Of a stretch of 64,000 bases of DNA, positions 1 through 9,200 are shown piece after piece (position 1 is the stretch's first letter; each line of letters starts with the position of its first letter). The notes under the pieces are model-generated. The model worked only from the letters and a program-made list of their open reading frames with translations, was not told the DNA's origin and ran no database searches. This stretch comes from Lewinella sp. IMCC34191 (GTDB lineage Bacteria; Bacteroidota; Bacteroidia; Chitinophagales; Saprospiraceae). Location of the stretch: contig NZ_QNQZ01000012.1 of the NCBI RefSeq assembly GCF_003390935.1, positions 62,001 through 126,000 of the forward strand, in the 5' to 3' direction. Both the position numbers and the translations under genes were made by a program.

Positions 1-2
1 AA

Positions 3-890
3 CAGCGCCAGGCGTTCGTCCAGGAACTGGGTACGGCCTTCCATAATATCGGTTTTGTAGGGGTGACGGGGCACGGCATCAGTAAAGACCTGATTGATGA
101 CTTCTACGTGGCCGCCAAGAAATTCTTCGCGCTGCCCGTGGAAACCAAGCGGAAGTACGAAGTAGAAGGGGCCGCCGGACAGCGGGGCTATACGTCCTTC
201 GGTAAAGAACATGCGAAGCAGTCGCAGGTAGCCGATCTGAAAGAATTTTACCAGATCGGCCAGGAGATCAAGGACCGGAGCAGTAACCTGTTCGTCCCCA
301 ACCCGGAAGTGACCGAAGTGCCGGACTTTATGTCGCTCGGTACGCAGCTGTACCGTTCCTTCGAGGCGGCGGGGGGAAGCCTGCTACGGGCCATCGCGCT
401 CTACCTCGGGCGGGAGGAAAAATACTTCGACCAGTTCCTGGAAGATGGTATGAGCATCCTGCGGGCCATTCACTACCCGCCCATCACGCAGGAGCCGAAG
501 AGTGCCATCCGTGCGGAACAGCACGAGGACATCAACCTGATCACGCTGTTGGTCGGCGCCAGTGCCGGCGGGCTTGAGCTACAGAACACCGCGGGGGAAT
601 GGCAGGAGATCGTTCCCGAAAACGACGAGATCGTCATCAACGTGGGTGATATGCTGCAGCGATTGACGAATAACTACCTGAAGTCGACGACCCACCGCGT
701 AGTTAACCCACCCCGGGAGCAGTGGCACGAGCCGCGTTTATCTATTCCCTTCTTTTTGCACCCCCGGCCCGATATGCGCCTTGACGTGCTGCCGAGCACG
801 GTGACGGCCGATCGGCCCATCGCCTACGAACCCATTACCGCGGGTGAGTACCTGGACGAGCGGCTGCGGGAGATCGGTTTGAAGAAGTAG
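3..890 (+). CDS. Isopenicillin N synthase-family 2-oxoglutarate/Fe(II) dioxygenase, 5' truncated by window edge
   Basis: Cytosolic non-heme iron oxygenase of the IPNS/flavanone-hydroxylase type. The frame is open from base 3 with a typical N-terminal segment (GFVGVTGHGI), so the gene begins before the window; GTG at 63 is internal. The core shows the iron ligands H and D in EQHEDINLITLL and a distal His in STTHRVVNPP, followed by an R-x-S-type 2-oxoglutarate contact in PRLSIPFF. The rest matches the family's usual length of about 310-330 residues. The substrate cannot be read from sequence; bacterial members oxidise diverse small molecules. The next gene is convergent, 32 bp away. Confidence 0.88.
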   Translation, partial: QRQAFVQELGTAFHNIGFVGVTGHGISKDLIDDFYVAAKKFFALPVETKRKYEVEGAAGQRGYTSFGKEHAKQSQVADLKEFYQIGQEIKDRSSNLFVPNPEVTEVPDFMSLGTQLYRSFEAAGGSLLRAIALYLGREEKYFDQFLEDGMSILRAIHYPPITQEPKSAIRAEQHEDINLITLLVGASAGGLELQNTAGEWQEIVPENDEIVINVGDMLQRLTNNYLKSTTHRVVNPPREQWHEPRLSIPFFLHPRPDMRLDVLPSTVTADRPIAYEPITAGEYLDERLREIGLKK

Positions 891-922
891 CCACCAACCG
901 GTCCGCTTCCGGTGATCGTTGC

Positions 923-1738
923 TTAGGATCCTACTCCGGCGACCTTTCCCGGTTTGCCCTGTCGTTTACTATTCTTTTGCCGCTTAGCCTTTGGGTTCTT
1001 CTCTGATGGTGCCCTAGCCGGTTGGCTTTCAGTCTTGGGTGCCTCCGTATCCGCAAGTACGGGTTGTATCTCGCGTGTGGCTACCGGTCGCCCGGCTTTG
1101 ACTTGCGGCGTCCGTACGGCGAAGATCGCCAGGCCCTTTTCCCTTGCGGAGAGGAAGGGTTCCAGGATGATGGGCTTCAGTAGCTCCTGGGAGGGCAGGT
1201 ATGTGGGCCAGTCCCAGGTATTCACGTAGAAAAGCACCTGTAGCTGACGGCAAAAGCGATCTAACTCTTCATCCGCCAGAATGAGGTAGTCGGTAGGTTT
1301 CTTGTAGAGCAGGTCGGTCAGGCCGCCAAACCATCCTTTCGGTGCGTCTTGCAGACCGTAGCGTCGCCCGTCCCCGGCGAAGGCAGTAAAGATGCTGGAA
1401 TCCTTGCCGTTACGGTCGAGGTAAAAGCGGAGCAGGTTTTGCCAGTTTTCCGCCGAGCCGGGCGTCTCGCTTTCCGCTTCGGCGGGCATGACGTCGCGGA
1501 CGTAGAGCCGGACATAGGCGTCCAGTAATTTCCAGTGTTTCTTCGGCAGCGTATTGTAATCGAAGTTGCCTTTAAGGAGAATATCCTGCACCTCGGGGGT
1601 CAGCACTTTTCGTTCGGGGCGGTCTCCCTGCGGATCCGAGAGGAAGTTACGCAGTCTACTGACACCGATATGGGGGTCAAAAGCTCCCTTTTCAAAGCGG
1701 GCGTAATCGAAGGAGTACAGGGACCAGGAGGTAGTCAT
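923..1738 (-). CDS. Hypothetical protein with basic Lys/Pro/Ala-rich tail
   Basis: I do not recognise the family. The reading frame extends to a GTG at 1798, but ATG at 1738 (MTTSWSLYSFDYARFEKG) is a better start because the added residues look non-coding. It gives 271 residues without signal peptide or membrane segment. The first 200 residues look globular, rich in Trp, Tyr and Leu with several predicted helices. The last 45 are a low-complexity basic tail (KNPKAKRQKNSKRQGKPGK) that could bind nucleic acid; this is inference. It is convergent with the oxygenase gene and divergent from the mannan operon. Confidence 0.55.
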   Translation of the reverse strand: MTTSWSLYSFDYARFEKGAFDPHIGVSRLRNFLSDPQGDRPERKVLTPEVQDILLKGNFDYNTLPKKHWKLLDAYVRLYVRDVMPAEAESETPGSAENWQNLLRFYLDRNGKDSSIFTAFAGDGRRYGLQDAPKGWFGGLTDLLYKKPTDYLILADEELDRFCRQLQVLFYVNTWDWPTYLPSQELLKPIILEPFLSAREKGLAIFAVRTPQVKAGRPVATREIQPVLADTEAPKTESQPARAPSEKNPKAKRQKNSKRQGKPGKVAGVGS

Positions 1739-1992
1739 GGGCGAAAGTTCGATGGACCGTAGTGCGCGGCAAACACCGCAGCATCCGATCGCGGACACGG
1801 AAAGCTTCTATGCAGCTTACCATCAAGATGAAGGGGAGCTGCCCGGGAATAACGCAGAGCGACCGGTGGCTTGGTATCCCAGCGCGACGGAATTCAAAAG
1901 GAGGGAGTAGAATTAGCTGGGCGACTAGCGCCACAATATGTGTCAGATGACCAACAAACTGAGTCATAGCGTCTCTCCCCGGGAAAATTTAC

Positions 1993-2022
1993 TTGCAATA
2001 ACTAAATCGATTTAGTATCTTG
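1993..2022 (+). promoter_or_regulatory. Bacteroidota-type promoter of the mannan operon
   Basis: TTG at 1993-1995 and TATCTTG at 2016-2022 are separated by 20 bp, fitting the -33 TTG and -7 TAnnTTTG pattern of Bacteroidota sigma-ABfr promoters. The LacI-type palindrome fills the spacer, so repressor binding would block polymerase. Confidence 0.55.
2001..2016 (+). promoter_or_regulatory. LacI-type operator, copy 1 (susC promoter)
   Basis: ACTAAATCGATTTAGT is a perfect 16-bp palindrome with a central CG step, typical of LacI/GalR operators. The same 12-bp core recurs in front of the DUF4965 gene and of the second GH92 gene, and a LacI-family regulator gene lies in the same locus. Confidence 0.75.
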
Positions 2023-2059
2023 TTTAGGCTTTACAGAAACTGGATCAATTTTAGTCGAT

Positions 2060-5000
2060 ATGCAAACATCTAATCCCCGTAAGGGGCGCCGTCTGCCCGG
2101 GCGGACGCTACCGGAGCGCACCGCTAACTTCCTCAGGCGCACCGCCTGTTGCATCGCTCTCTCCTTTCTCGCATGGCTTCCCCTTTCCGCTCAGGACGGT
2201 TCCGGCTTTCCGGTTAGCGGCACGGTAGTGGACGGCGACGGATTGGGCCTGCCGGGCGTCATCGTATATGAGGAGGGGACGAATACCGGTACACAGACCG
2301 ACATTGACGGAAATTATAGCTTGGAGGTCAGTTCGGAAGACGCTATTCTGGTATTCTCCTTTATAGGAATGGAAACCATCGAGCGAACCGTAGACGGTCA
2401 GTCCGTTCTCAACGTCACACTCGCCGAAGGCGTTTCCACGCTTGACGAGGTAGTAGTCGTCGGTTATGGTACCCAGGCGCGCTCCCGGGTGGTGAGCGCG
2501 GTAGACCAGGTTTCCGAAAGTGCCTTCGAGGGGCGGCCGGTCTCCAACACGACACAGGCCCTGCAGGGGCAGTCGGCCAGCCTGGTGATCCAGCAGCGCA
2601 ACTCCGAGCCCGGCGCGGGAATCAACATTAATATTCGCGGCATCAGTACCCTGGGTAACAACAGCCCCCTGGTTGTCATAGACGGCATCGTGGGTGGCGA
2701 CATCAACTCGCTGAATCCGGCGGACATTGCGAACGTTTCCGTGCTAAAGGATGCGGGCAGCGCCGCCATCTACGGCTCCCGGGCCAGCAACGGCGTCATT
2801 CTGATCACGACCAAACGGGGCCGGAAGAATCAACAGCTCTCCATACAGTATAACGGACTGGTGGGTATCAATACACCGACCTACTTCACGGAACCGGTAT
2901 CTGCCTTCCAGAATGCCCTGCTCCGCAACGAAGCGGCCTTCAACAGCAACGAGAGCGCAGCCGTCTATTCGCCGGAACAGCTACGGGAGATCGCCGAACG
3001 CGGCGACCAGGAGTGGTTCGCGAATGAGATAGTACAGGACGCCCTGCAGCAGAATCACACCCTATCCATCAGCGGCGGCAATGCCGCGACTACCTATCTG
3101 GTCTCGGCCGGGTACCTCGATCAGGAGAGCAACTTCGTCGGACCGGACCGCGGCGTTCAGCGGTACAACTTCCGCGTCAACCTGTCTACGGAGGTCGATC
3201 GCTTCAAACTGGCATCCACCCTGTCCTATGCCAAGCAGCGCATTCGCGACCATTCCTTCAACACGGCCACGCTGATGGTGGATGCCTTCCGCACCCCCCT
3301 CTACTACAACCAGAAGGATACGGCCGGGAACTACCTTACGAACGATGTCCTGCAGCAGTTCAGCCCGCTCGGGATTCTCGAGGCCGGCGGCTTTCGGCAG
3401 TACGACAATGACGATCTCTTCGGTACCGTATCCGGTGAGCTGGAGGTGGCGCCCGGTTTGCGGCTGCGCGGCGTCTTTGGCGGGCGGCTGTACATCAATA
3501 GCCAGTACGCCCGTACCCTGCGGGTAGATTTCCTCCCTAAAGGAGTGTACGGCGAAGACCAGAATACCTACGACGAGGTACGCCGTAACCTGGACCTCAA
3601 CACCCAGCTAATTGCGGAGTACGGAACCACCTTCGGAGGGAACCACAATCTGGACGTACTGGTGGGCGTATCCAACGAAAACCACCAGGACCGCGGCATC
3701 GGCCTCTACCGCCGGTACACCGACCCCGACCTCGGTACGCCGACCACCGCGACGGAGATCGAGGACCGTAGCTACAATTCCAACCAAAGCTCTTCCCGTA
3801 ACAGCCTGAATTCTGCCTTCGGGCGCCTGTCGTATTCCTTCGGCGAAAAGTACTTCGCGGAGTTCAGCTTCCGCTACGATGGCTCTTCCAAGTTTCGGGA
3901 AGACCTCCGCTGGGGCTTCTTTCCTTCCGTATCGCTGGGCTACAACCTTGCCAACGAAATCTTTATGGAGGGCTACCGGGAGCGCTTCGGTAACGTAAAG
4001 CTGCGCGCGTCCTATGGCGTACTCGGGAATCAGAACGTGGACAATTTCCAGTATCAGACCACTTATTTCACCTTTCAGAACGCCTACGTCTTCAATAACA
4101 CCGGCGTTAGCGGGACCGGCTACAACTTTGCCAATCCGGATCTGCTATGGGAAAAAGCCGCCACCCTCAACCTGGGCGCCGACCTTGACTTTTTCGATCG
4201 TGGCCTGACCATCTCCGCCGACTACTTCAATAAGGTAACCTCGGATATTCTCGTGCCCCCGGCGGTCCCGGGTGTTTACGGCACCGATCTGCCCGATTTC
4301 AATGCGGGCGAAGTCCTGTCCCGCGGTTGGGAAGTAAGCGCGACCTACCGCCGCTTCGGCGATATTTTTCAGCACACCTTTCGCCTCAACCTGGGCGATA
4401 CCAGAAACGAGGTACTTAATTTCCAGGGCGGCGAACGGCTGATGGGCGTGGAAGAACTGCAGGTGATCCTGCGGGAGGGCCTGCCGTTCAACTCTTACGT
4501 CGGCTTGCAGCGGGATGGATACTTCCAGAACGTGCAAGAGATCGAGGAGAGCGCCGTCCCGGAGGGCCTGACTCCGCTACCCGGCGACAATAAATACGTG
4601 GACCTGAACGAGGACGGCGTCATCAACGACCAGGATAAGTTCGTATTCGGCAATCCCTTCCCCCGCTTCACCTTCGGCGTGACCTACGCGGTCGAGGTGG
4701 CCGGTTTCGACCTGAACGTCTTCGTCCAGGGTGTAGGGAAGCGCACCATGATGATCCGCGGCGAACAGGTGGAGCCGTTCCACTTCAACTACGGGGCGAC
4801 CATGTACACCCACCAACTCGACTACTGGACGCCCCTGAATACGGATGCACGCTATCCCCGCCTGGCTAACAACGGTACGCAGTCCATCACGAATAATTTC
4901 CGCCGCGGCTCCGACATGTACCTCTTCGACGGCGCATACGCTCGGCTGAAAAATCTACAGCTGGGTTACACCATCCCGCAATCCGTCACCCAGCGGATCG

Positions 5001-5182
5001 GCATGGAACGTTTCCGCGTCTACCTCTCCGGCCAGAACCTGCTCACCTTTTCCAAGGTCGGTTTCGTCGATCCCGAGCTATCGGAATTTGACGGAAACCT
5101 CAACAATAACAACGGAGCGAACAGCGGGCGCGCCTATCCCACCCTGGTCTACTACGGTGTAGGCATCGACGCAACCTTTTAA
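2060..5182 (+). CDS. susC: SusC/RagA-family TonB-linked outer-membrane transporter (mannan locus)
   Basis: Imports oligosaccharides across the outer membrane with the SusD lipoprotein as lid. The 1040 residues show an N-terminal signal region ending near LPLSAQ, a carboxypeptidase-regulatory-like domain (about 50-120, VSGTVVDGDGLGLPGV), a TonB-box/SusC signature (EVVVVGYGTQ, about 130), a plug domain with the NIRG motif, and a long barrel ending in a C-terminal Phe (GIDATF). It is the first gene of the operon, 9 bp before susD. The palindrome between its -33 and -7 elements implies repression by the LacI-type protein at 15.4 kb. The enzymes downstream indicate alpha-mannan as substrate; that part is inference. 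Confidence 0.95.
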   Translation: MQTSNPRKGRRLPGRTLPERTANFLRRTACCIALSFLAWLPLSAQDGSGFPVSGTVVDGDGLGLPGVIVYEEGTNTGTQTDIDGNYSLEVSSEDAILVFSFIGMETIERTVDGQSVLNVTLAEGVSTLDEVVVVGYGTQARSRVVSAVDQVSESAFEGRPVSNTTQALQGQSASLVIQQRNSEPGAGININIRGISTLGNNSPLVVIDGIVGGDINSLNPADIANVSVLKDAGSAAIYGSRASNGVILITTKRGRKNQQLSIQYNGLVGINTPTYFTEPVSAFQNALLRNEAAFNSNESAAVYSPEQLREIAERGDQEWFANEIVQDALQQNHTLSISGGNAATTYLVSAGYLDQESNFVGPDRGVQRYNFRVNLSTEVDRFKLASTLSYAKQRIRDHSFNTATLMVDAFRTPLYYNQKDTAGNYLTNDVLQQFSPLGILEAGGFRQYDNDDLFGTVSGELEVAPGLRLRGVFGGRLYINSQYARTLRVDFLPKGVYGEDQNTYDEVRRNLDLNTQLIAEYGTTFGGNHNLDVLVGVSNENHQDRGIGLYRRYTDPDLGTPTTATEIEDRSYNSNQSSSRNSLNSAFGRLSYSFGEKYFAEFSFRYDGSSKFREDLRWGFFPSVSLGYNLANEIFMEGYRERFGNVKLRASYGVLGNQNVDNFQYQTTYFTFQNAYVFNNTGVSGTGYNFANPDLLWEKAATLNLGADLDFFDRGLTISADYFNKVTSDILVPPAVPGVYGTDLPDFNAGEVLSRGWEVSATYRRFGDIFQHTFRLNLGDTRNEVLNFQGGERLMGVEELQVILREGLPFNSYVGLQRDGYFQNVQEIEESAVPEGLTPLPGDNKYVDLNEDGVINDQDKFVFGNPFPRFTFGVTYAVEVAGFDLNVFVQGVGKRTMMIRGEQVEPFHFNYGATMYTHQLDYWTPLNTDARYPRLANNGTQSITNNFRRGSDMYLFDGAYARLKNLQLGYTIPQSVTQRIGMERFRVYLSGQNLLTFSKVGFVDPELSEFDGNLNNNNGANSGRAYPTLVYYGVGIDATF

Positions 5183-5191
5183 AAGCAAGTC

Positions 5192-6817
5192 ATGAAGATC
5201 AAGCTATCCACCTATCCACAGCTTCTGCTCCTGGCTGCCTTCCTGGTAGTGTCGGGCTGCGAAAAGCTGGACCTCATACCGGAAAACACCTTTACGGACA
5301 CCAGCTACTGGACCAGTACGGAGAAAGCCCAAACCTTTCTTAATACGGCCTATTCCCAGCTATTCAGCAGCGAACATTTCTTCTACAATGAGGCCTTATC
5401 CGATAACGCCTACAACGGTCGCGGCGACAATGCGGGCGCGGCCTCCATTGCCTCCGGCACCTACGACGCATCCCTCAACCGGATTCAGAACGAATGGAAC
5501 GATCGCTACGCGGGCATTAAAACCTGTAACCTCTTTCTGGATAACGTCGATCGGGTTCCCGAGATGGACGAAGCGCTGCGCGAGCGAATGAAGGCGGAGG
5601 CCCGCTTTCTCCGGGCCTGGCAACACTTCATGCTGATGACCTGGTTCGGGGATATCCCGCTGCTCGACAGCGACCCTTCGATCGAGGAAGCACAGAATAT
5701 CACCCGCACGCCCCGTAGTGAGGTGCTGGCCTTCGTGCTCTCGGAAATGAATGCCGCGGCCGATGTGCTGCCCACCAAGGAGGAATACGACGAAGCCGAT
5801 CGAGGCCGGATCACGGCGGGCGCGGCACTGGCCACGATAGCACGCGTTCATCTGTACGAAGGCAATTGGCAGGAAGTAGTCAACTACACGCAACGGCTAA
5901 TGAACGGCGAGGCCGGCAATTACACCCTGTTCTCATCCTATCCCGGTCTTTTTCTCCCCCAAAACGAGTACAGTGTCGAGGACATCCTCAGCATCCAGTA
6001 CGTACCCGAATTACGCACGTGGGGAGAGTTTTTCGACATGGCCCCCCTCTCCGCCGGTGCCCGCCTCAATGCCCTGGCTCCGACGCAAGAACTGGTCGAC
6101 AGCTACCTCACGCTGAACGGCGAACCCATCGACGATCCCGCCTCCAATTACGATGAGGACGACCCCTATACCAACCGGGACCCCCGCCTGGAAGCCACCA
6201 TCGTTTATCACGGTTACGAATGGGAAGACAACAGCGGCACCCATACCATCTACATCGAGCCGGGTTCCGATCCGGACAATGCGGTAGATGAATACGCACC
6301 GGGATCCTCCGCCACGCCGACCGGCTATTATACCCGCAAATACTTCGACCCGACCTACCAGTCCGGGCTGAGCTCCGGCCTTAACCTCATGCTTATCCGC
6401 TACGCGGACGTTCTGCTGATGTACGCGGAGGCAAAAATGGAGCTCGGCGAATTCGATCAGTCGGTATGGGATCAAACCATTCGTCCACTGCGCGAGCGGG
6501 CTGGCTTTACCGATGCCCTGGCCCTGAATTACGACGGTTCGCTGGATCAGGTCGCCCTGCGGGACGTGATCCGCAACGAGCGCCGGGTCGAACTGGCAAT
6601 GGAAGGTCTGCGCATCTTCGATATTCGTCGCTGGCGGATTGCGGAGGAGGTACTTAACGGCTGGGCGCACGGCGCGCGCTTCGGGCCGTCTTCCACTGAC
6701 GATGGTTACTTGCGGGCCGATCTGCGCACCTTCGACCCCGCCAGGCACTACCTCTGGCCCATCCCCCGGGACGAGCGCCTCATCAACGATAACCTGGGCC
6801 AAAACCCCGGCTGGTAG
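5192..6817 (+). CDS. susD: RagB/SusD-family nutrient-binding outer-membrane lipoprotein
   Basis: Surface glycan-binding lid for the adjacent SusC transporter. A type II signal peptide ends at Cys23 (VVSGCEKLD). The N-terminal NTFTDTSYWTS segment and the TPR-like AEARFLRAW motif are typical of the family, as is the C-terminal block with RNERRVELAMEGLRIFDIRRW and a closing HYLWPIPRDE. At 541 residues it has normal length. It lies 9 bp after susC and 36 bp before the SusE-like gene, so the three are co-transcribed. The ligand is inferred from the neighbouring mannan enzymes. Confidence 0.95.
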   Translation: MKIKLSTYPQLLLLAAFLVVSGCEKLDLIPENTFTDTSYWTSTEKAQTFLNTAYSQLFSSEHFFYNEALSDNAYNGRGDNAGAASIASGTYDASLNRIQNEWNDRYAGIKTCNLFLDNVDRVPEMDEALRERMKAEARFLRAWQHFMLMTWFGDIPLLDSDPSIEEAQNITRTPRSEVLAFVLSEMNAAADVLPTKEEYDEADRGRITAGAALATIARVHLYEGNWQEVVNYTQRLMNGEAGNYTLFSSYPGLFLPQNEYSVEDILSIQYVPELRTWGEFFDMAPLSAGARLNALAPTQELVDSYLTLNGEPIDDPASNYDEDDPYTNRDPRLEATIVYHGYEWEDNSGTHTIYIEPGSDPDNAVDEYAPGSSATPTGYYTRKYFDPTYQSGLSSGLNLMLIRYADVLLMYAEAKMELGEFDQSVWDQTIRPLRERAGFTDALALNYDGSLDQVALRDVIRNERRVELAMEGLRIFDIRRWRIAEEVLNGWAHGARFGPSSTDDGYLRADLRTFDPARHYLWPIPRDERLINDNLGQNPGW

Positions 6818-6853
6818 ACCGGCCACCCTATTTTATCTCTACAATTAACGATC

Positions 6854-7978
6854 ATGAAACTGACAATACTCAAACTGCTGCTCCTCCTTCCGGTCTTCCT
6901 GTTCGTCAGCTGCGACGACGAGGAAAGCTTTACGCTGGCGGAGGTGTCCGAAGTAGCCGATCTCTACGCTCCGGAGGATAACCGGTACTTCAATTTAGGC
7001 GCTCAGGGGTCCGCTCTCTTCGAATGGCAGGCCGCCAAGGCGGCGGATAACGGCGTAGTCCTGTACGACGTAGTCTTCGATGAGGAGGGAGGCGATTTCT
7101 CCGATCCGCTTTACGTTGTCGCTTCCGACGGCCGCGGCTTCGAAAACCAGCTCACCATGTCCTTTACCGAGCTCAACCAGGTCGCCACCATGGCCGGCAT
7201 CGAATCGGAGAGCACGGGCCGCCTGATCTGGACGGTGTGGAGCTCGAAGGGGCTTAACGTCAAGCCATCTTCCGTTTTCCGTACGATCGAAGTGGAGCGC
7301 CCGGGTGGTTTCCCCACGCCGGACGAGCTCTTCCTATACGGTTCCGCTACGGAGGCCGGGGAAGACATCAACGCTGCCCTGCCGCTCGTGAAGACCGGTG
7401 CCACCAGCTATGAAATTTACACCTCGCTCAAACCCGGTACCTACCAATTCGCCACCCGTAAATCGGAAACGGCCGAAACCTACTACATCGACGGCGACGA
7501 CCTGCGGGCCGACGGCGAAACCACCGTCACGGGCGAAGAACAGGTCTACCGGATCCGGATGGATTTCAGCGACGGATCGGTAAGCATGGCCACGATCGAT
7601 ATGGTCGAAATCTGGTTCCCGCCCCGGGGAGAATACCTTTTCGCCTTCGACTACGTCGGTAACGGTACCTGGGAAGCGGCCGAGGAAACGATCGAGTTCA
7701 AGGAAGAATCCTGGGGCCGCGACGAGCGCTACAAGTTCAAGTTCACGGTGACCAGCGGCGGAGACACCAGCGAGGAATGGTACGGCAGTACGAACGCCGA
7801 CAACCAGCGGCCAGAGGCGGATACCGGTGAGTCCTACTGGTACATGGTGCCCGTGTCCGATGATTACTGGGCCAACAGCTTCAAATTCCCTACGGAAGCC
7901 GACGGTGCCACGGCAACCATGCAGATCATCTTCAACGCTGAGGTGCCGGAATACACGCACCGCATCAACGTCCTTTAA
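6854..7978 (+). CDS. SusE/SusF-like surface glycan-binding lipoprotein
   Basis: Third gene of the operon, in the usual position of the auxiliary surface binding protein. The lipobox Cys20 is followed by Asp-Asp-Glu-Glu, which fits the acidic lipoprotein export signal that sends Bacteroidota lipoproteins to the cell surface. Residues about 25-145 form a SusE-type Ig-like domain (LFEWQAAKA, VVASDGRGF, LIWTVWSSKG). Two further beta-rich repeats follow at about 150-240 and 250-374 (LFLYGSATEAGEDINAALP). No catalytic motif is seen. It probably binds mannan at the surface; the ligand is inferred from context only. Confidence 0.8.
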   Translation: MKLTILKLLLLLPVFLFVSCDDEESFTLAEVSEVADLYAPEDNRYFNLGAQGSALFEWQAAKAADNGVVLYDVVFDEEGGDFSDPLYVVASDGRGFENQLTMSFTELNQVATMAGIESESTGRLIWTVWSSKGLNVKPSSVFRTIEVERPGGFPTPDELFLYGSATEAGEDINAALPLVKTGATSYEIYTSLKPGTYQFATRKSETAETYYIDGDDLRADGETTVTGEEQVYRIRMDFSDGSVSMATIDMVEIWFPPRGEYLFAFDYVGNGTWEAAEETIEFKEESWGRDERYKFKFTVTSGGDTSEEWYGSTNADNQRPEADTGESYWYMVPVSDDYWANSFKFPTEADGATATMQIIFNAEVPEYTHRINVL

Positions 7979-7992
7979 TCGCCAACCGCCAA

Positions 7993-9174
7993 ATGAAAAC
8001 CTACCTCCCTATGCCCCTTATCCGTCTTTCCTTTCCTACCCTATTGGCGGGTCTCTTCGTACTCACCCTGGTCGCCTGTGAAAAGGACGAGCCGATCCCC
8101 CTGCGGGATCCCGATCGAGGTGGGGAGGCTGCAACCTACGACTGGGCGGCAACGGCCGATTCCGTCCAGGACGCCACGTATACCACCTACCTCGGCGAGC
8201 AGGGAACCTTCGTGGAGAATAATCAGGGCAGTAATACTTTCCATTACTGGCCCAATGCCCACGTTCTACACACGCTGGTAGATGCCTACGAACGTACTGG
8301 AGACGCGGCTTACCGCAACCGGATGATCGACCTGGTGCGCGGCATTAAAACCCGGAACGGGGGAACGTATTCCAACGTTTTCAACGACGATATGCTCTGG
8401 CTGGGGAATGCCAGCGTGCGGGCCTACGAAGCTACCGGCAACGAGGAATACAAGGAAGTGGCGGAGATTCTCTGGAACGACGTCCTCGAAAGCTACAGCG
8501 ACGTCTTCGGCGGTGGGATCAGCTGGAAAAAAGACACGCCCTACTCTAAGAATGCCGTTTCCAACGGTCCGGCTATCGTGCTGGCCATGCGGCTGTACAA
8601 TTTGGATCAGGACAGCAGCTACCTGAACTGGGCCAAGGAACTGTACGACTGGCAGCAGGCGAACCTCGTGGATCCTTCTACCGGGCTGGTCTGGGATAAT
8701 ATCTCCGAAGAGAACGGCGAAGTGACCGTCAATAAGGACTGGATATTCACCTATAATCTCGGTACCTGGATCGGAGCCGGACTCCGCCTCTACGATGCCA
8801 CCGGCGATCAAATGTACCTGGATAAAGCACTACGATCCTGCCGGACCCTGCTCACCAGCCCGAAACTCACCACGGAAGGCGTGCTGCGGGACGAAGGGCA
8901 GGGTGACGGCGGGCTCTTCAAGGGTATTCTCGTTCGCTACTTCACCGAGCTGATCATGCACCCCGCTATCAGCGATGCGGACCGGCAGGACTTCGTTGAC
9001 TTCCTAAGCTTTAACGCCCGGACGCTGTATAACCGCGGGTTGAAGCGTCCGGAAATGCTGGCCGGACCAAACTGGGCCGCCCAACCCGGTGACCGGACCG
9101 ACCTGACCACCCAGATCAGTGCCGTCATGCTCCTGGAAGCCATGGCCGAACTGGAAGCCGGCGGATATCTGTAG
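7993..9174 (+). CDS. GH76 endo-alpha-1,6-mannanase, lipoprotein
   Basis: Cleaves the alpha-1,6-mannan backbone internally by a retaining mechanism. A lipobox near Cys29 (LTLVACEKDE) with acidic residues after it suggests surface exposure. The (alpha/alpha)6 barrel begins at about residue 50. The adjacent catalytic Asp pair of GH76 is visible as Asp132-Asp133 in NVFNDDMLWLGNA. Other family blocks are GGISWKKD and NAVSNGPAIVLAMRLY. At 393 residues it is a single-domain enzyme. It sits 14 bp after the SusE-like gene and 26 bp before the GH125 gene. Surface GH76 action would make oligosaccharides for SusCD import. Confidence 0.9.
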   Translation: MKTYLPMPLIRLSFPTLLAGLFVLTLVACEKDEPIPLRDPDRGGEAATYDWAATADSVQDATYTTYLGEQGTFVENNQGSNTFHYWPNAHVLHTLVDAYERTGDAAYRNRMIDLVRGIKTRNGGTYSNVFNDDMLWLGNASVRAYEATGNEEYKEVAEILWNDVLESYSDVFGGGISWKKDTPYSKNAVSNGPAIVLAMRLYNLDQDSSYLNWAKELYDWQQANLVDPSTGLVWDNISEENGEVTVNKDWIFTYNLGTWIGAGLRLYDATGDQMYLDKALRSCRTLLTSPKLTTEGVLRDEGQGDGGLFKGILVRYFTELIMHPAISDADRQDFVDFLSFNARTLYNRGLKRPEMLAGPNWAAQPGDRTDLTTQISAVMLLEAMAELEAGGYL

Positions 9175-9200
9175 CTTGGTCGCCAGGCAAAACAAACACG

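Larger units (their letters stand above)
1739..2059. other. Intergenic promoter region between the orphan gene and the mannan operon
   Basis: This 321-bp stretch separates two divergent genes. Its right third holds the susC promoter and LacI-type operator described separately. The left two thirds hold a 57-codon open frame (1737-1910, + strand) for which I see no family support. I see no terminator or RNA gene. Confidence 0.6.

Noticed and set aside
1737..1910. 57-codon + strand frame in the mannan promoter region (MGESSMDRSARQTPQHP start)
   Set aside because: It overlaps the start of the divergent orphan gene, has no recognised homology and no promoter-like sequence. It could be a small protein but cannot be supported.
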